Both the position numbers and the translations under genes were made by a program. Shown here in pieces: positions 1-10,925 of a DNA stretch of 64,000 nucleotides. This DNA comes from Stemphylium vesicarium (taxonomy: Eukaryota > Ascomycota > Dothideomycetes > Pleosporales > Pleosporaceae): contig QXCR01000057.1 in the NCBI GenBank assembly GCA_004380135.1, forward strand, positions 62,001 through 126,000. The letters run 5' to 3'. Positions within the stretch are counted from its first letter, which is position 1; the number at the start of each line of letters is the position of its first letter. The notes below the pieces were generated by a model, which made no database searches, was not told where the DNA came from, and was given only the letters and a program-made list of their open reading frames with translations.

Positions 1-2121
1 CTGGATACCTGGCAGTTCAATTACACACGATAGGAGTGGAGGCGTAGGATGGGTTAACAATTCATCGCAACCACGGGTTTGTGACAGTTGTTCGGCGTAT
101 TGACTGCACTTTCCCATTCTCCGAAACAAAGGGCGTTTTCCAACAATGCAAATCTACTTTTCTTCCAAGCACACACACATACGGCCGCACCCCGACGTCC
201 TGGATGACATCCCCGCAAGATCTCGAACACCTTTGCCACCTACCTCCCATGCAACTCTGGCCCAATACCAAAGCACAAACCCAAGCCGCAATCAGCACAC
301 ACAGATGTGCGGTATAATCGCACGCCCACACTACCATCAACACTTCCCGTCTTGACTTCTATCTGCCCACCACCTTGTAACAACATCTTGTTTTTTTTTC
401 GTCTTCTTCTTCTTTCTCTTCTTTTTTTCGCATGGCTCATAGCGTTGCTTGGCTTGCCACCTGGGCAATAACCCATACTTTTTTCTGCTCTTCGCTTCTT
501 CTTTTCACAAACACGGCTTTCAATAACTTCTTTCTTTTTCTGGCAAACTCACATGGCGGCGATTCGGGGAGGAGAGGAGTTGTTTCTCAGAAGCTGACGA
601 ACGACGAATATGTCTCCTCATACGTGGTTTGGAAGAAGGAATTTTCATTGCACACACTGGGTGGAGTTTTTTCCCTCCCTTTCTTTTTTCCCCTTCTTCT
701 TCTGCCTTTCCTTTTCTCCTCGACTTCACTGCTGTCTTCTCTTGAGGCCACGTGGAGTCGCTGAGGAAGGAAAGCTGGGGGAAAGAGCTTTGATAGCTTT
801 CTACTTTCTGCCTTTCTGTTCTGTACTGTTCGGTTCGGGTTCTCTTTTTTTTTTGAACAACTCTGCGTGTACGTGGTAATTCAGTAGTGTTTTTAGCGAG
901 GGGGGATGCGACGAATGATTGGACTACTGGTAGTGGGTAGGGTAGATGGCAGGCAAAAAAAAGGGGGAATGCAAATGGGAAAGTGTGTGGTAAATGTGAA
1001 ATACATGGTGTTTTTCTGGATGAAACTAGTGACGATGCTGCGGATTCTGAGCCTTACGTGATGTTCTACAGAGTGCCTGACTAACATGGACCCTTGACTA
1101 ACTAAGGTAGAGGTACCTTTTCAGCTTTCCTTTTCCCCTCAATCACTCTTTCGTTATTAAAATCTCCGTGTCTACTCTATTGTCTGACAATGCGCCTGTC
1201 TGCGTACCTGTGTCCCTGCTTGGCCGCCTGGCCGCCCCTTCCCCTCACTCTTCATCCGGGGAAGAGGCGATCTCCAAACTGTGCCCCGCTCCCACATGCT
1301 GACATGACGTCGTTTCCTTCACGACAAAGGAAACTACATCTGGGCTTTTTTACACTCACCACCACTACGCCTCATTCTCTTCTACTTCTACCTTTGCGTC
1401 TGCGACTTTGAAGGTGGGCGTGAGATACTTCGCGGTGAGCATCTACTGGGTTAGGTGGAGGTCGCAGATACAACTTGGCCCCGCCTTATTGTTGTTCGTG
1501 TTTGGTGGCTGTGGCGCGGTACTTGTGACGAGACGAACGAGCTTACGTTTCGCTGGAAGGATTGTTGGAAGTAAGGATGGAGGGACGAGGAGATGAGGGG
1601 GGTGATGGTATGTTACACTTGCTCTTCTCTCTGTCCCCGTTGCTCAATCATTCCTTCACACTTCTCCCGTGGTTTGTTCCATGGCGGGGCGACGCGGCTA
1701 CGATTTGGACCCAATGGCCCCACGCCACCAAGCAATCCCGGCGCGACGGAATTTCCAATGCGGATCAGCAGAGTACGACATGTAGGCAACCACCTTAAAC
1801 GTCACGGAAAGTTGCAAAAAGCGAAAGGATTTCTACGCCGCCATCAGGTTGGGTGACCGTGCCTTTGCACCTACGTCAGATAGTGCTTCCGCCCGGGTCT
1901 AGGCTTACGGCACTGTCTCTGTGCCTTTAATGGGGCGGTTTCATCTGGAATGCTCCGCGAGAATTGTGCATACGAGTATACGTGTCAAGGAAGGCGAAGG
2001 GGTACAAGGATGTGTTTGAAAACCTTTGATCTATCATCGCAACCGCCTAGCATCTATTTTATCATTCCCCAATATTTTTCACTATACAATCGACAGGACA
2101 CACATCACAAGACTTACTCCT
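1..2121. other. Non-coding interval at left edge
   Basis: No gene could be supported here. The stretch holds T/C-rich tracts around 390-430 and 660-730 and poly-T and poly-A runs near 847 and 955, which look like promoter or UTR sequence. Short open frames on both strands lack recognisable domains or intron structure. The last few hundred bases are the probable promoter and leader of the protease gene that starts at 2122. Confidence 0.5.
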
Positions 2122-4768
2122 ATGGCCATGAGGTTTCATCTGGCAGTGTTCCTCTTCACGCCAATGGCACTGTCAAGACTCATCACTGACCACAGCGCCA
2201 TAGCATCCTCTGCGCCGGAACGAAACGAAGCAATAATGGCCAACACTGGAACCATTCGTACTGACAAGAGCGCCTCCTCCCCGGCAGCCCACAATACTCA
2301 CTCATCATCAGTAGCTGTCGAAGCGCGCCAAGACAGCCCACCAGATGCTAAGCCATACGATGTTTGGGTCACCGACTGGAGGAACCAACCCCAGGTCAAC
2401 GAAACGCGAGCCTGGCTGGAGGGCATAGTCAAGGACGCGTCCCAGATCCGCGAGTATAGGACACTTCCCTGGGACAAGCCTGAGGACATTCCGCAGGAAG
2501 AACTCGATCGAGCCCTCGAAGAAGACCGGTGGGACGAGACTCTAGATAGCTATGAATTCCTCACTAGTTGGGATGGAGTTATCCTGGATCAGGCGGGATA
2601 CGAAGAGGTCAAGGCGAAAACGGAATGGATCCGTGGCATCGAGGACCCTTCGAAATACCGCACAGTAAACATGAGGGCACTCAGGGATGCCAAATCAAAG
2701 ACGACCAAAACACTGAGGTCTCGAAAATCAGAGTGGGGATCTTGGGAGCAACAGGGAAATGCACCGAAAGATCTGGTTCAAGCTAGCTGGTATGAGTAAG
2801 TGTCTGGTCGTCGGTTTCTTTGTATCGGATACTGACTCATCTCCTTAAAGAGGAAGTAGTTTCGACGAAATGCAAGTGAACTAGGGACTAGAGCTATTTT
2901 CTTTCTCTGTAAATCCACTCACACGGGCGATCAGGAAAGGCTATGTCTACGAGGATAGAGGCGGAAAAGACGTCGTCGTTTACGTCGTTGACTGTGGAGT
3001 GCAAGTCGATGTCACAGATGTAAGAGGCCCACTTGTCATAGAGCAAAGATATCGCGCTAACGAAGCTGCTAGGAGAACGGTGAACGAGTATTCTGAGGTT
3101 TCGAAGATGAGAATAACAATCGCGGAATTCTCGAAACAAACGCACTCAGGAACCAAAACTTACCGCACAACATACGAGATGACGATTCTCTCATCGGACA
3201 CGGGACAATGGTAGCTTCCAAGATCGTGGGACGGTGGGGTGCAGCGAAAGACGCAACTCTGGTTCCCGTTCAGGTTAGGCCGGATACCGAAGAGGATATC
3301 GAGCAAGGCTTCAAGATGATACAAAGAGATGTACTGAGGCGGCGAAGGAAAACAGAGGATTTCAAAGCGGTAAGTGATGATCTGCGGTGCTGCTTATGTA
3401 TCTCTTCATGGCATAGACCCATCCCTTCGTATCGCTATCCTGGGTAAAACTATGTACATACACTGACTTTACACGTCTCAGATCGTCTTCATGAGTAGGG
3501 ATTCGGACAAAGAAATTGGACCGAATTTCTATGAAAGTTTTAAGAGAGAGGAGGCTGAACGTAGCCAATTAGGAAGAGACCAGAAGCACGTAATGGGGCA
3601 ACTTCTCGATCTAGGGATTCCTATCGTCCTTGCCTCCGGTAACCAAGGCGACCAGGAAGATCGGCACGTAATCGATGCCATTCCACAAGTCTTGGAGTCA
3701 GAAGACTTCCCTGTGATCAATGTCGGGGCGGCCACATTGGAGGGAAAGGCATGGTCTAAAACTCAAAGTCAGGGCTCACAAGATGGTACGCAGCTCACCA
3801 TCTACGGCGTTGGTGTGGACGTGGATGTCCATAACCATAAGAATGGTGAGGGGATAAAAGGCCCAGGTACTTCTTTTGCGGCTCCGGCGGTCGTTGGCAT
3901 CAATGCCGTGCACATGAACTACGTGCCATGGGACACGAGCAAGGTGGGGCTGGAAAGGGTGAAGGAGATCAAGCGCTGGATACGCACGGCGGATTCAAGT
4001 TGGCAGCGAGCCAAAGATGAAGACAAGGAGGTCAATATGGTGAGCCCTCCCTCTATTAGCAATTCTCCCAAAGAATAAATTGAAGCGCACATGCTAACGA
4101 CACAGATATGGACTGGCGCAGACAAACAAGCCCACGAGCAAGCCGCCGCCAAGAACGACAACGACAACGACAGTGACGAACAGACGCCACCCTCCAACAA
4201 CCCAAAGAACACTTTCCTAGTTGGCCTAGAACAAACCGTCATTCCACACTGCGAAACCATCGTTCCCTGGGGCGTTAACCAAGTCCCTTCCACCTCCTGC
4301 GAACCTACCCCGGACTACTCCAACAAGCTATTCTTCTACCGCCTTGAAACAGGCGAAACCGAAGTAGACAGCCTATGCACCTCGTACCTCCACGACTTCT
4401 ACCAGCCCGCCGATATCGTATCGACTGACAAAGCGGCATTCGAGGAGCCGAGTTGGCCCGCAGGCGAATGGACGTTGAGTCTATTCGACGGACAAGAGTT
4501 TGCGTACAAGAACGATGGGCAGACTGCTGGTGCGGTGTTCAAGATGGAAAGCGGTGGTGATAAACAGATTGCATGTTCGGGGGACTTGGGACAGCATGGT
4601 AAGTTGCCCTTTGTTTGAACCTTGTGGGGTGGCCGATGAGATATAGGTGCAGATGCTGATCATGTTTCACATGCAGATCCGAAATCCGATGAGTGGTGCG
4701 AGGATACACTGACTGAGGTTGACGGGAAGAGGAGGAAGCGGAGGCGTCTTCTTGCTTGTAAGTGGTAA
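2122..4768 (+). CDS. Secreted subtilisin-like (S8) serine protease, reading frame doubtful in exon 3
   Basis: Six exons fit: 2122-2795, 2935-3019, 3073-3369, 3482-4039, 4106-4598, 4677-4768. A hydrophobic N-terminus (MRFHLAVFLF...) suggests a secreted preproprotein; ATGs at 2122 and 2128 are both possible. Catalytic motifs occur in the S8 order: Asp in VVDCGV (exon 2), His in GHGTMVAS (exon 3), the oxyanion Asn in ASGNQG and the Ser in GTSFAAPAV (exon 4). The C-terminal extension has several cysteines and ends in a strongly basic stretch (KRRKRRR). The intron at 3020-3072 is canonical (GTAAGA, CGCTAAC, CTAG), yet its use puts a TGA at 3094-3096 in frame. Only a weak GAG acceptor at 3110-3111 avoids this. 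The gene is therefore either nonsense-interrupted or spliced unusually. The protease family is clear; the specificity is not. Confidence 0.7.
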
Positions 4769-5454
4769 GCGGGATGTTGCATGGAAGAAAACGGCGGGGG
4801 TGGGAAACAGTGTTTGACGATGATGACAACCACATACACTTTTGTTTTCGACTCTGGACATATGTCCTTCACGCTCGCTGAAGTTTGCCTTTTGAAATAG
4901 CTGTCAGCGCAGTGAATGTCGTTTGGAAACTCAAATGGCACTTGTATGCTGAATTCACTCTTGGACACAGAAGACGGCAACGTCGCCAAGCACCGGATTT
5001 TCGAACCCATAATATGCCAAGGCATTCTCTAGCGAGAATTCACGAATGCCTCTTCCCATGCAATGGTAATCCAACTTATTTTCTTTGTGTACAAGTACGT
5101 AAGGAGGTGGCGCGTGGGTTACGCGAACGGCGGAGTCACATACCGACTGCGAAACTCGGACCACACCGTGAGAACTCCATGAGTATGCTTCTATTGCGTC
5201 AGTATCATCAGCGTGGGATAATATTTGAACAACATGACATCATCATAGGTGTTCGTATCATTACTAGAATTTCTCGAGACTGTTGTGGGAAGCGTACATG
5301 GTCGCAGAAATGACCAGCCCTCGCAACATCTAACCGGATGCTCATAGCGACTCCACAGCGTTTAGTAAGCTCTACACAGATGACGCCATTTTAAAGTTTA
5401 TGTAGACATACTTTCGAGCCAACCTCACCGTCATTTTTGAACGATTTCTCTTCA
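4769..5454. other. Intergenic, protease to kinase remnant
   Basis: No gene supported. It contains the 3' flank of the protease and the presumed former promoter and first exon of the kinase remnant. An open frame at 4885-5313 on the plus strand shows no recognisable domain and no convincing splice signals. Confidence 0.4.
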
Positions 5455-6714
5455 GGTTTCCCACAAGGCGCAACGATGATTTCGATAAGCAGTCACGGCG
5501 CGAATCTGTGAACGCAAAACGCGAGACTCGACGTCAAGTTGATCGATGGAACGGTACAGTCTTATGTTATAAAGGGGATTAACTTCGTTTCACCACCTAG
5601 CATCTCGCAGCCCAACCCATCCTAACCCCACACCTGGCTCTCCACCACCCCGGCCATACTCTATGGCTCATACGCCTCCGCCCAATCCATCTCCTACCTA
5701 TCCCCCTCTCTCACACCTACCCCCCTCGCCCTGGGCGTCTGCACCTCACCCCCACACCGCACCTTCTTCCTCCAAGCCTTCCGCTCCATCTCTCCACTCC
5801 CACACACACACAAGCAACCTCCCACAACACCTCGCCTTCTTGCACAAGAAAAGCACAGCAGCGTATCAAGATCTCATTCCCTCTCGTCCCAGGGGGATGT
5901 GGTTCGGGTACCACTGCCCCACACACAACGCCACGCTCGCGCAGGATAACACATGGACGGACTCTTGGGAGGAGTATTTCACGCGGAATATGAGGGTTAT
6001 GCTGGGGTATGATGAGCGGATTGGTGGGAAGAGGGACAAAGAGTGTGAGGTGTGGATACGGAGGTTGTTTGAGAATGTGGTGCCGAGGTTGTTGGGGGTG
6101 ATGGAGAGGGGCGGTAGGAGTGTGAGGCCAGTTTTGCTGCATGGGGATTTGTGGGAGGGGAATGTGGAGGTTGATGGGGAGGGGGACGTGTTAGTGTTTG
6201 ATGCGTGTTGTTTTTGGGGACATAATGAGTGTGAGTTTCCAGCTATCCCTCTGTTTCCCTTCTTACTTTTTTTTAGTGGCGAGGCGGTTTGTGGACGTTG
6301 TTTTGAAAACTTGCTTACTAACATTTCTTCGCCTTGACTAGATGACTTGCATACTCTGCGCTCTTCCACGAATCCCGCTTTTGCCATACGGCAGCGTAAT
6401 GCGTATCTTGAACATTATCCTGCTGCGTGGCCAGAAGAGGATTTTGAGGCGAGGAACGATTTGTACCATCTGTATGTCATTTCTCTCACCTTTGATTTAC
6501 TTCCCTGTGAGTGCTGACGCTTCACGCACACAGTCGCAATATCCTTCATGATTGCGCACTGTTCCCTCAGAACCCGCGACATCGCCAGAGGTGTGTGTGC
6601 AGAACCGTTTTGAAACATGGAAAGAGGCTAATGCTTTGAAGGTTCAAGGAAGAAGTCAGGAAGCTGGTGGAAATATTTCCAGAAGGGCTTGAGGGGTGGC
6701 TTGCTGCAAGGTAG
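5455..6714 (+). pseudogene. Fructosamine/ketosamine-3-kinase family, decayed copy
   Basis: The family phosphorylates ketosamines on glycated proteins and has an aminoglycoside-phosphotransferase-like fold. The C-terminal half is well preserved: the LHKKS helix near 5840, catalytic HGDLWEGN near 6140, FDACCFWGHNE, then clean introns at about 6230-6341, 6475-6533 and 6590-6640 and a terminal exon ending at TAG 6712-6714. The N-terminal half is broken. Frame 1 carries ISSHGANL, a TGA at 5509-5511 where the family usually has Trp, then TQNARLDVKLIDGTVQSYV, a TAA at 5623-5625, and LYGSYASAQSI...TFFLQAF. From the CA repeat at 5801-5812 onward homology continues in frame 2. No credible start codon lies upstream. 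Several independent lesions argue for a pseudogene rather than one sequencing error; an assembly error at the CA repeat cannot be excluded. Confidence 0.75.
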
Positions 6715-6885
6715 GAAGATGGCGGACATGACAGGGTTATCGCGAGGGACGAAGAGAGGTGTGTGATAAAGTGCTCAGTCAAGGGGAAAGCTCCGACATG
6801 TCTTGATGAACATCAAAGTTTTCAACATTGGCTTGTCGCAATAGCTTTTCATGATACGTACTACTCCAACGTACTAAACGTCGCA

Positions 6886-7649
6886 TCACTCCCGAATGTT
6901 CACAGCTAAGCCCTCCCCGCTCTCCCAGAACTCCACTGTCCTTTCCGCAATTGTTGTGGGGTTCAGTATCTTGTTCTCAGGAGCTACGACGCCCTCGACA
7001 TGTACCAAACCAAAATGCACACCGCTGTCACTGAATGCGCGGTGGAAGCTCTCTACCATATTCTTCTGCGAGGCTTTGACCAAGCTCAGCGAAAGGAGCT
7101 GCGGGACAGGGTCCCACGGTAAATGACTGCTTGTTACGAGGAGCGCCGGTTTGAGTGATGTGTTGGACTTGGCGAGGGCTTGGAGCTTGGGGATGTAGTG
7201 TTGGGAGATTATGTAGAGGGCGAGGTTAGTCGTCTTGGGCATGTTAGTAAACTGTGTGATGACAATAACCATACGGTACGTATTAAAAAGATGAAGGTGA
7301 TAAGTACCTTGAAGTCTTCATGAATTTCCTCGACACTGACGCCGAGGACTTCATTAGGTTTGATGCGTGCGGCGTTGAAGAATATCACTTCAACGTCCTC
7401 GGCTTGAGTCATGCTGTCAAGCTCGTTGATCACGCCGGGAATGGAGGTCAGATCTGCAAGATCGATACGCAGTATATCGACTTTGATGGAAGGATTGGCA
7501 TTGGAGACGAAAGGTGCATCCTCCTTCTGGAGTCGCTCAGTATTGCGGGAAAGGAGGATGACGTGGTTGATGCCTTTGGAGGCAAATTGAGAGGCGACGT
7601 TGTTGCCAATGCCGGGACCAGCTCCGAATATTATGAGAGCACGCGTCAT
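6886..7649 (-). CDS. Atypical short-chain dehydrogenase/reductase
   Basis: Two exons, 7649-7308 and 7233-6886, with a 74-nt intron whose branch point (TTACTAAC) lies just before the acceptor, give about 229 residues. The N-terminus has an SDR cofactor loop (GAGPGIGNNVA, residues ~9-19), followed by a DIL..DLAD segment and FFNAARIKP in place of the usual NNAG motif. The expected catalytic Tyr-x-x-x-Lys is not intact: a Ser (VTSSH) and a Lys (SLVKASQKN) are present, but the position four before the Lys is Leu, not Tyr. It probably keeps the Rossmann fold and binds a nucleotide, but ordinary SDR catalysis is doubtful. Substrate unknown. It is convergent with the kinase remnant. Confidence 0.75.
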
Positions 7650-8215
7650 GTTGAGGTTGGATCAGGTACTCGAGTGTGTGTGTTGTGATTTTGGCAGTGA
7701 TGTGAGGCGTAAGCCCATGACTTTATACTAATCGAGATTGTCAGGTATTTCCAAGGTACTGTGGGGGTGCTCCATCAAATGCATCTTCCAGAATCTTGTT
7801 GGCTCGTCCAGAAGTATAGCTGCATGTGAACAATAGTGGTGCATGGCGTCTGCAATAAGCCAGCCTGGTGCGGCAAACTTCCTAGAGCGGCCTTTCTTCC
7901 CGCTTATCTCAGCCTTGTTACAGGATGTTAATTGCAAATGTCCAAGCCTAGATGCTTTCCAATCCACTGCTGGTATGCGTCTGCCTGTGAATGTGATGCG
8001 GGGTTAGACAGCTTCCTATCAGGCTGGAAGCTATCAAGTCATTTGTGCTACTTGATGACGTGGCTGTTTTATTAATCAGACTGGTGAAAGCGGCCCAGTG
8101 AAGTCTAGATATCGGCTGCAGTCAGAATTATTGGGGTATGTTGTGTTAAGCTTTGGAGTCGTGCAAGGTGGAAGTCAGATGTTTCCGAATGGGTGGTAGT
8201 CCCCACAATCACTCG
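7650..8215. other. Divergent promoter region, SDR / WDR70
   Basis: Roughly 680 bp separate the divergent start codons of the SDR gene and the WDR70-like gene. No additional gene is supported; a minus-strand open frame at 7728-7967 has no recognisable content. The end of the interval carries a strong inverted repeat, listed separately. Confidence 0.45.
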
Positions 8216-8236
8216 GCCGCGCTACTTTAGCGCGGC
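8216..8236. repeat. Perfect 9-bp inverted repeat upstream of WDR70-like gene
   Basis: The arms GCCGCGCTA (8216-8224) and TAGCGCGGC (8228-8236) are exact reverse complements separated by CTT. The element ends 93 bp before the ATG at 8330. It could be a palindromic regulator-binding site in DNA or, if transcribed, a very stable hairpin in the 5' leader. Which of these applies cannot be told from sequence alone. Confidence 0.75.
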
Positions 8237-8329
8237 GCGTCATACTGCAGCCTCCACCTCGAACTTTCTCTCGATTAGCTGAACACGCAACAGTAAGCAC
8301 ATCCCGCTTACTGTGCTCACGTCGCAACA

Positions 8330-10030
8330 ATGGACTTCTCCGCGGGTGATGACGAGGAACTGAAGCAGTACATGCCCAGTCAGTTTGGGAAAAAAGATGG
8401 TGGTGTAGACGTCGAGGCGCAAATCGAACGCGCGCGCCGGAAAGTTGTTGATGAGAGCAAGCAGGCGAAGAAAGAGGGCGGACCAGACGATGAAAAAGAT
8501 TCAGACGATGACAGCGACATGAGCGACGAAGAAGACGAGTTCCCGGTCTCGCACGAATTGATCATCAAGACGCATGATCGCGCAATCACGACCATCGCCC
8601 TTGACAATTCCGGCACGCGATTGGTGACGGGCAGTAACGACTGTACGCTCAAGATGCACGATCTGAGTGCGCTTACTCCAAGTACTATCCGCGCATTCAA
8701 GACGGTCGATCCCTTCACCACCAAGCCTTCGCAAACGGCCGAGTCGCATTCGATACACCAGGTCTTATTTGGCCCACACTCTGGAGGACAGTTCCTCTGT
8801 ATAACTGCGACATCGCAGGCGAGGCTGTTCAGCCGAGATGGAGATCTCATATCGGAGTTTGTCAAAGGCGACATGTACCTGAGAGACAAGCACAACACAA
8901 AGGGCCACACAGCAGAGGTTACGAGCGGCGCATGGCATCCGACGAACCGCGATCGTTTTGCTACGGCAGGCACGGATAGCACAGTGCGGATTTGGAATGT
9001 CAATAAGAGGATGAAGCAAGAGGAAGTCATTGTTCACAAGTCGAGGGCTGCTGGTAGCGCGGGTATGACGAGGATGACGGCCATCGCCTGGGGTGCAGCA
9101 GCCGAGGGAGGAAGCAGTATGCTGGTCTCGGCGGCGCTTGATGGAAGTCTGGTTATGTGGGGTGGCGAGGGACCATACCATCGACCCACAGCTGAGATTA
9201 AAGAGGCGCACGCAAGAGACACCTGGACAAGCGGGATAGACATTAGCTCAGATGGAAGACTGGTTGTCACAAGAGGCGGAGACGACACGATCAAGCTATG
9301 GGACACGAGGAAGTTCAAGACACCTCTGAACACGGCTTCACATCCTTCCACCTCGTCACAATTCCCCACCTCGAACATCAAGTTCGCACCAAACATGCAG
9401 AGCATAATCACAGGTTCCGAGACGGGCCATCTACACATTCTCAATCCAGCGACACTTCGACCAGAGCTTGTTACCCCCGTCACGCCAGGCTCTCCTCTCA
9501 TCGCAGTAAACTGGCATCCTAGGCTCAACCAAATCATTACCGGTTCCGCCAATGGTCAAACAACCATACTCTTCAACCCCAAGCTCTCGAATGCCGGTGC
9601 TCTTACCATCCTCAGTAAAGCGCCCAAGAAACGGCATCTCGACGACGACCCATCCCTCACAGTGGACATGGACCCGCTTGGTATGGCAGGCGAGGCGCAT
9701 GATCCATCCGGCAACGCGGCGTCCTTTTCTGCGCGCCATCCTACCATCGGTCTCACGGCATCCGGCAAGAGCCGAGATCCAAGGCGACCGCACATTCCTG
9801 CAGTAACGCCTTTCGCTAAATCCACGCCTGATCAGAAGTACGTCATGGAACAGATTGAGGGTAGTGACATGAGAGATGAGGATCCTCGAGAAGCACTGCT
9901 CAAGTATGCGCCGAAAGAGGGCGAGAAGGCCATCTTCACAGGGGCTTGGGAAAAGACGCAGCCAGTTGGGATTTACAAGGACTATGATAGTGATGATGAT
10001 GAGAGAGATAAGAAGAGGGCTAAGCGATAA
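8330..10030 (+). CDS. WD40-repeat protein, WDR70 / gastrulation-defective-1 family
   Basis: Single exon, 566 codons. The N-terminus is acidic and charged (FSAGDDEELKQYMPSQFGK, then runs of Asp/Glu to ~residue 65), as is usual for WDR70 relatives. From ~70 to ~420 there are WD40 blades, with clear examples at TTIALDNSGTRLVTGSND, SGAWHPTNRDRFATAGTDS...RIWNV, SGIDISSDGRLVVTRGGDDTIKLWD and AVNWHPRLNQIITGSANG. The C-terminal tail is family-like, containing RRPHIPAVTPFAKSTPDQ, a predicted alpha-helical stretch and a basic end (DKKRAKR) that may act in nuclear import. WDR70 homologues are nuclear scaffold proteins linked to histone H2B ubiquitylation and DNA repair in fission yeast and human; that role is inferred here. 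Confidence 0.85.
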   Translation: MDFSAGDDEELKQYMPSQFGKKDGGVDVEAQIERARRKVVDESKQAKKEGGPDDEKDSDDDSDMSDEEDEFPVSHELIIKTHDRAITTIALDNSGTRLVTGSNDCTLKMHDLSALTPSTIRAFKTVDPFTTKPSQTAESHSIHQVLFGPHSGGQFLCITATSQARLFSRDGDLISEFVKGDMYLRDKHNTKGHTAEVTSGAWHPTNRDRFATAGTDSTVRIWNVNKRMKQEEVIVHKSRAAGSAGMTRMTAIAWGAAAEGGSSMLVSAALDGSLVMWGGEGPYHRPTAEIKEAHARDTWTSGIDISSDGRLVVTRGGDDTIKLWDTRKFKTPLNTASHPSTSSQFPTSNIKFAPNMQSIITGSETGHLHILNPATLRPELVTPVTPGSPLIAVNWHPRLNQIITGSANGQTTILFNPKLSNAGALTILSKAPKKRHLDDDPSLTVDMDPLGMAGEAHDPSGNAASFSARHPTIGLTASGKSRDPRRPHIPAVTPFAKSTPDQKYVMEQIEGSDMRDEDPREALLKYAPKEGEKAIFTGAWEKTQPVGIYKDYDSDDDERDKKRAKR

Positions 10031-10411
10031 ATAAAGAGAAAAGGCATGATGGCACCGTTGTTAGGTCGGCATTATCTAGGTTGCTAAGTAAACAAATACC
10101 CATAGCCTAATTGAACCAAAAATGCAGTAAATGGTCGCCCACGACGGCTGATATGGCAAACTTCCATAAGCCTAGGATACCTGGGTAGCATTGGGCTACA
10201 GCAGACGATCTGCACGTGTCTACCGGTCAAGCCAAAAAGGGTAAAGCCTCTGTCTGTCGCACAACCGCGTCCACGTCGCGCCCCATTGTGAGCAAACAAC
10301 CCCACTCTGCCTGCATCAGCACAACAATTGTCACCGACCCCGCCACCGCTCATTAAGCCACCACAATTGTCTCTGTCTCACCGACGACTACCACCACCAC
10401 ATCCAGCGAAA

Positions 10412-10925
10412 ATGTTCACCTCCACCTTCCGCGCCGCGGCCCGCGCACCGCTCTCCGCCAACGCCTTTGCACGCAGCTTTTCTTCGACTCGTCCCTCGCA
10501 AATTGCTCGCATGACTGTTGTCGGTCGCCTGGGTGTTGCGCCTGAGGAGGTGACTGTTTCTGGAGACAGGACATTGGTGCGCTATGTGGTTGGAACCAAC
10601 TACGGCAAGGGTGAGGACAAGAAGACGAGCTGGTTCAGGGTTGCAAGCTTCGTCCAGGGCGCACAGAAGGACTTCCTGATGAGTGTGCCCAAGGGATCGC
10701 TACTTTATGTCGACGCCGATGCGCGCATGGAGACCTACCTTGATGCCGAGGGCAACAAGAAGAGCAACTTGAGCTTGGTTGCGCGTGAGTTCTCCTCCCA
10801 ATTGATGCTGCGATATGAGTGCATCGCTAACAATTGACCCAGGCAACTTCGACGTTCTGTCGCGCCCTCGCAACGAGGAGCCCGAGACCAACGATGAGGG
10901 TCTCATCCAGGAATCTTCCGGCTAA
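10412..10925 (+). CDS. RIM1: Mitochondrial single-stranded DNA-binding protein
   Basis: Exons 10412-10784 and 10843-10925 with a 58-nt intron (GTGAGT, CGCTAAC, CAG) give 151 residues. The first ~35 residues are Arg/Ser/Ala-rich without acids (FRAAARAPLSANAFARSFSS), a classical mitochondrial presequence. The rest is a bacterial-type SSB OB fold: MTVVGRLGVAPEEV, RYVVGTNYG, a TSWFRVASF strand, GSLLYVDADARMETY, and LSLVARNFDVLSRPR across the splice junction. The protein coats single-stranded mtDNA during replication. An upstream in-frame ATG at 10328 would hide the presequence, so 10412 is preferred. Confidence 0.88.

Noticed and set aside
2796..2934. A small extra exon (about 2851-2875) inside protease intron 1
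   Set aside because: It has GT/AG ends but breaks phase with the next exon, while direct splicing 2795 to 2935 keeps frame.
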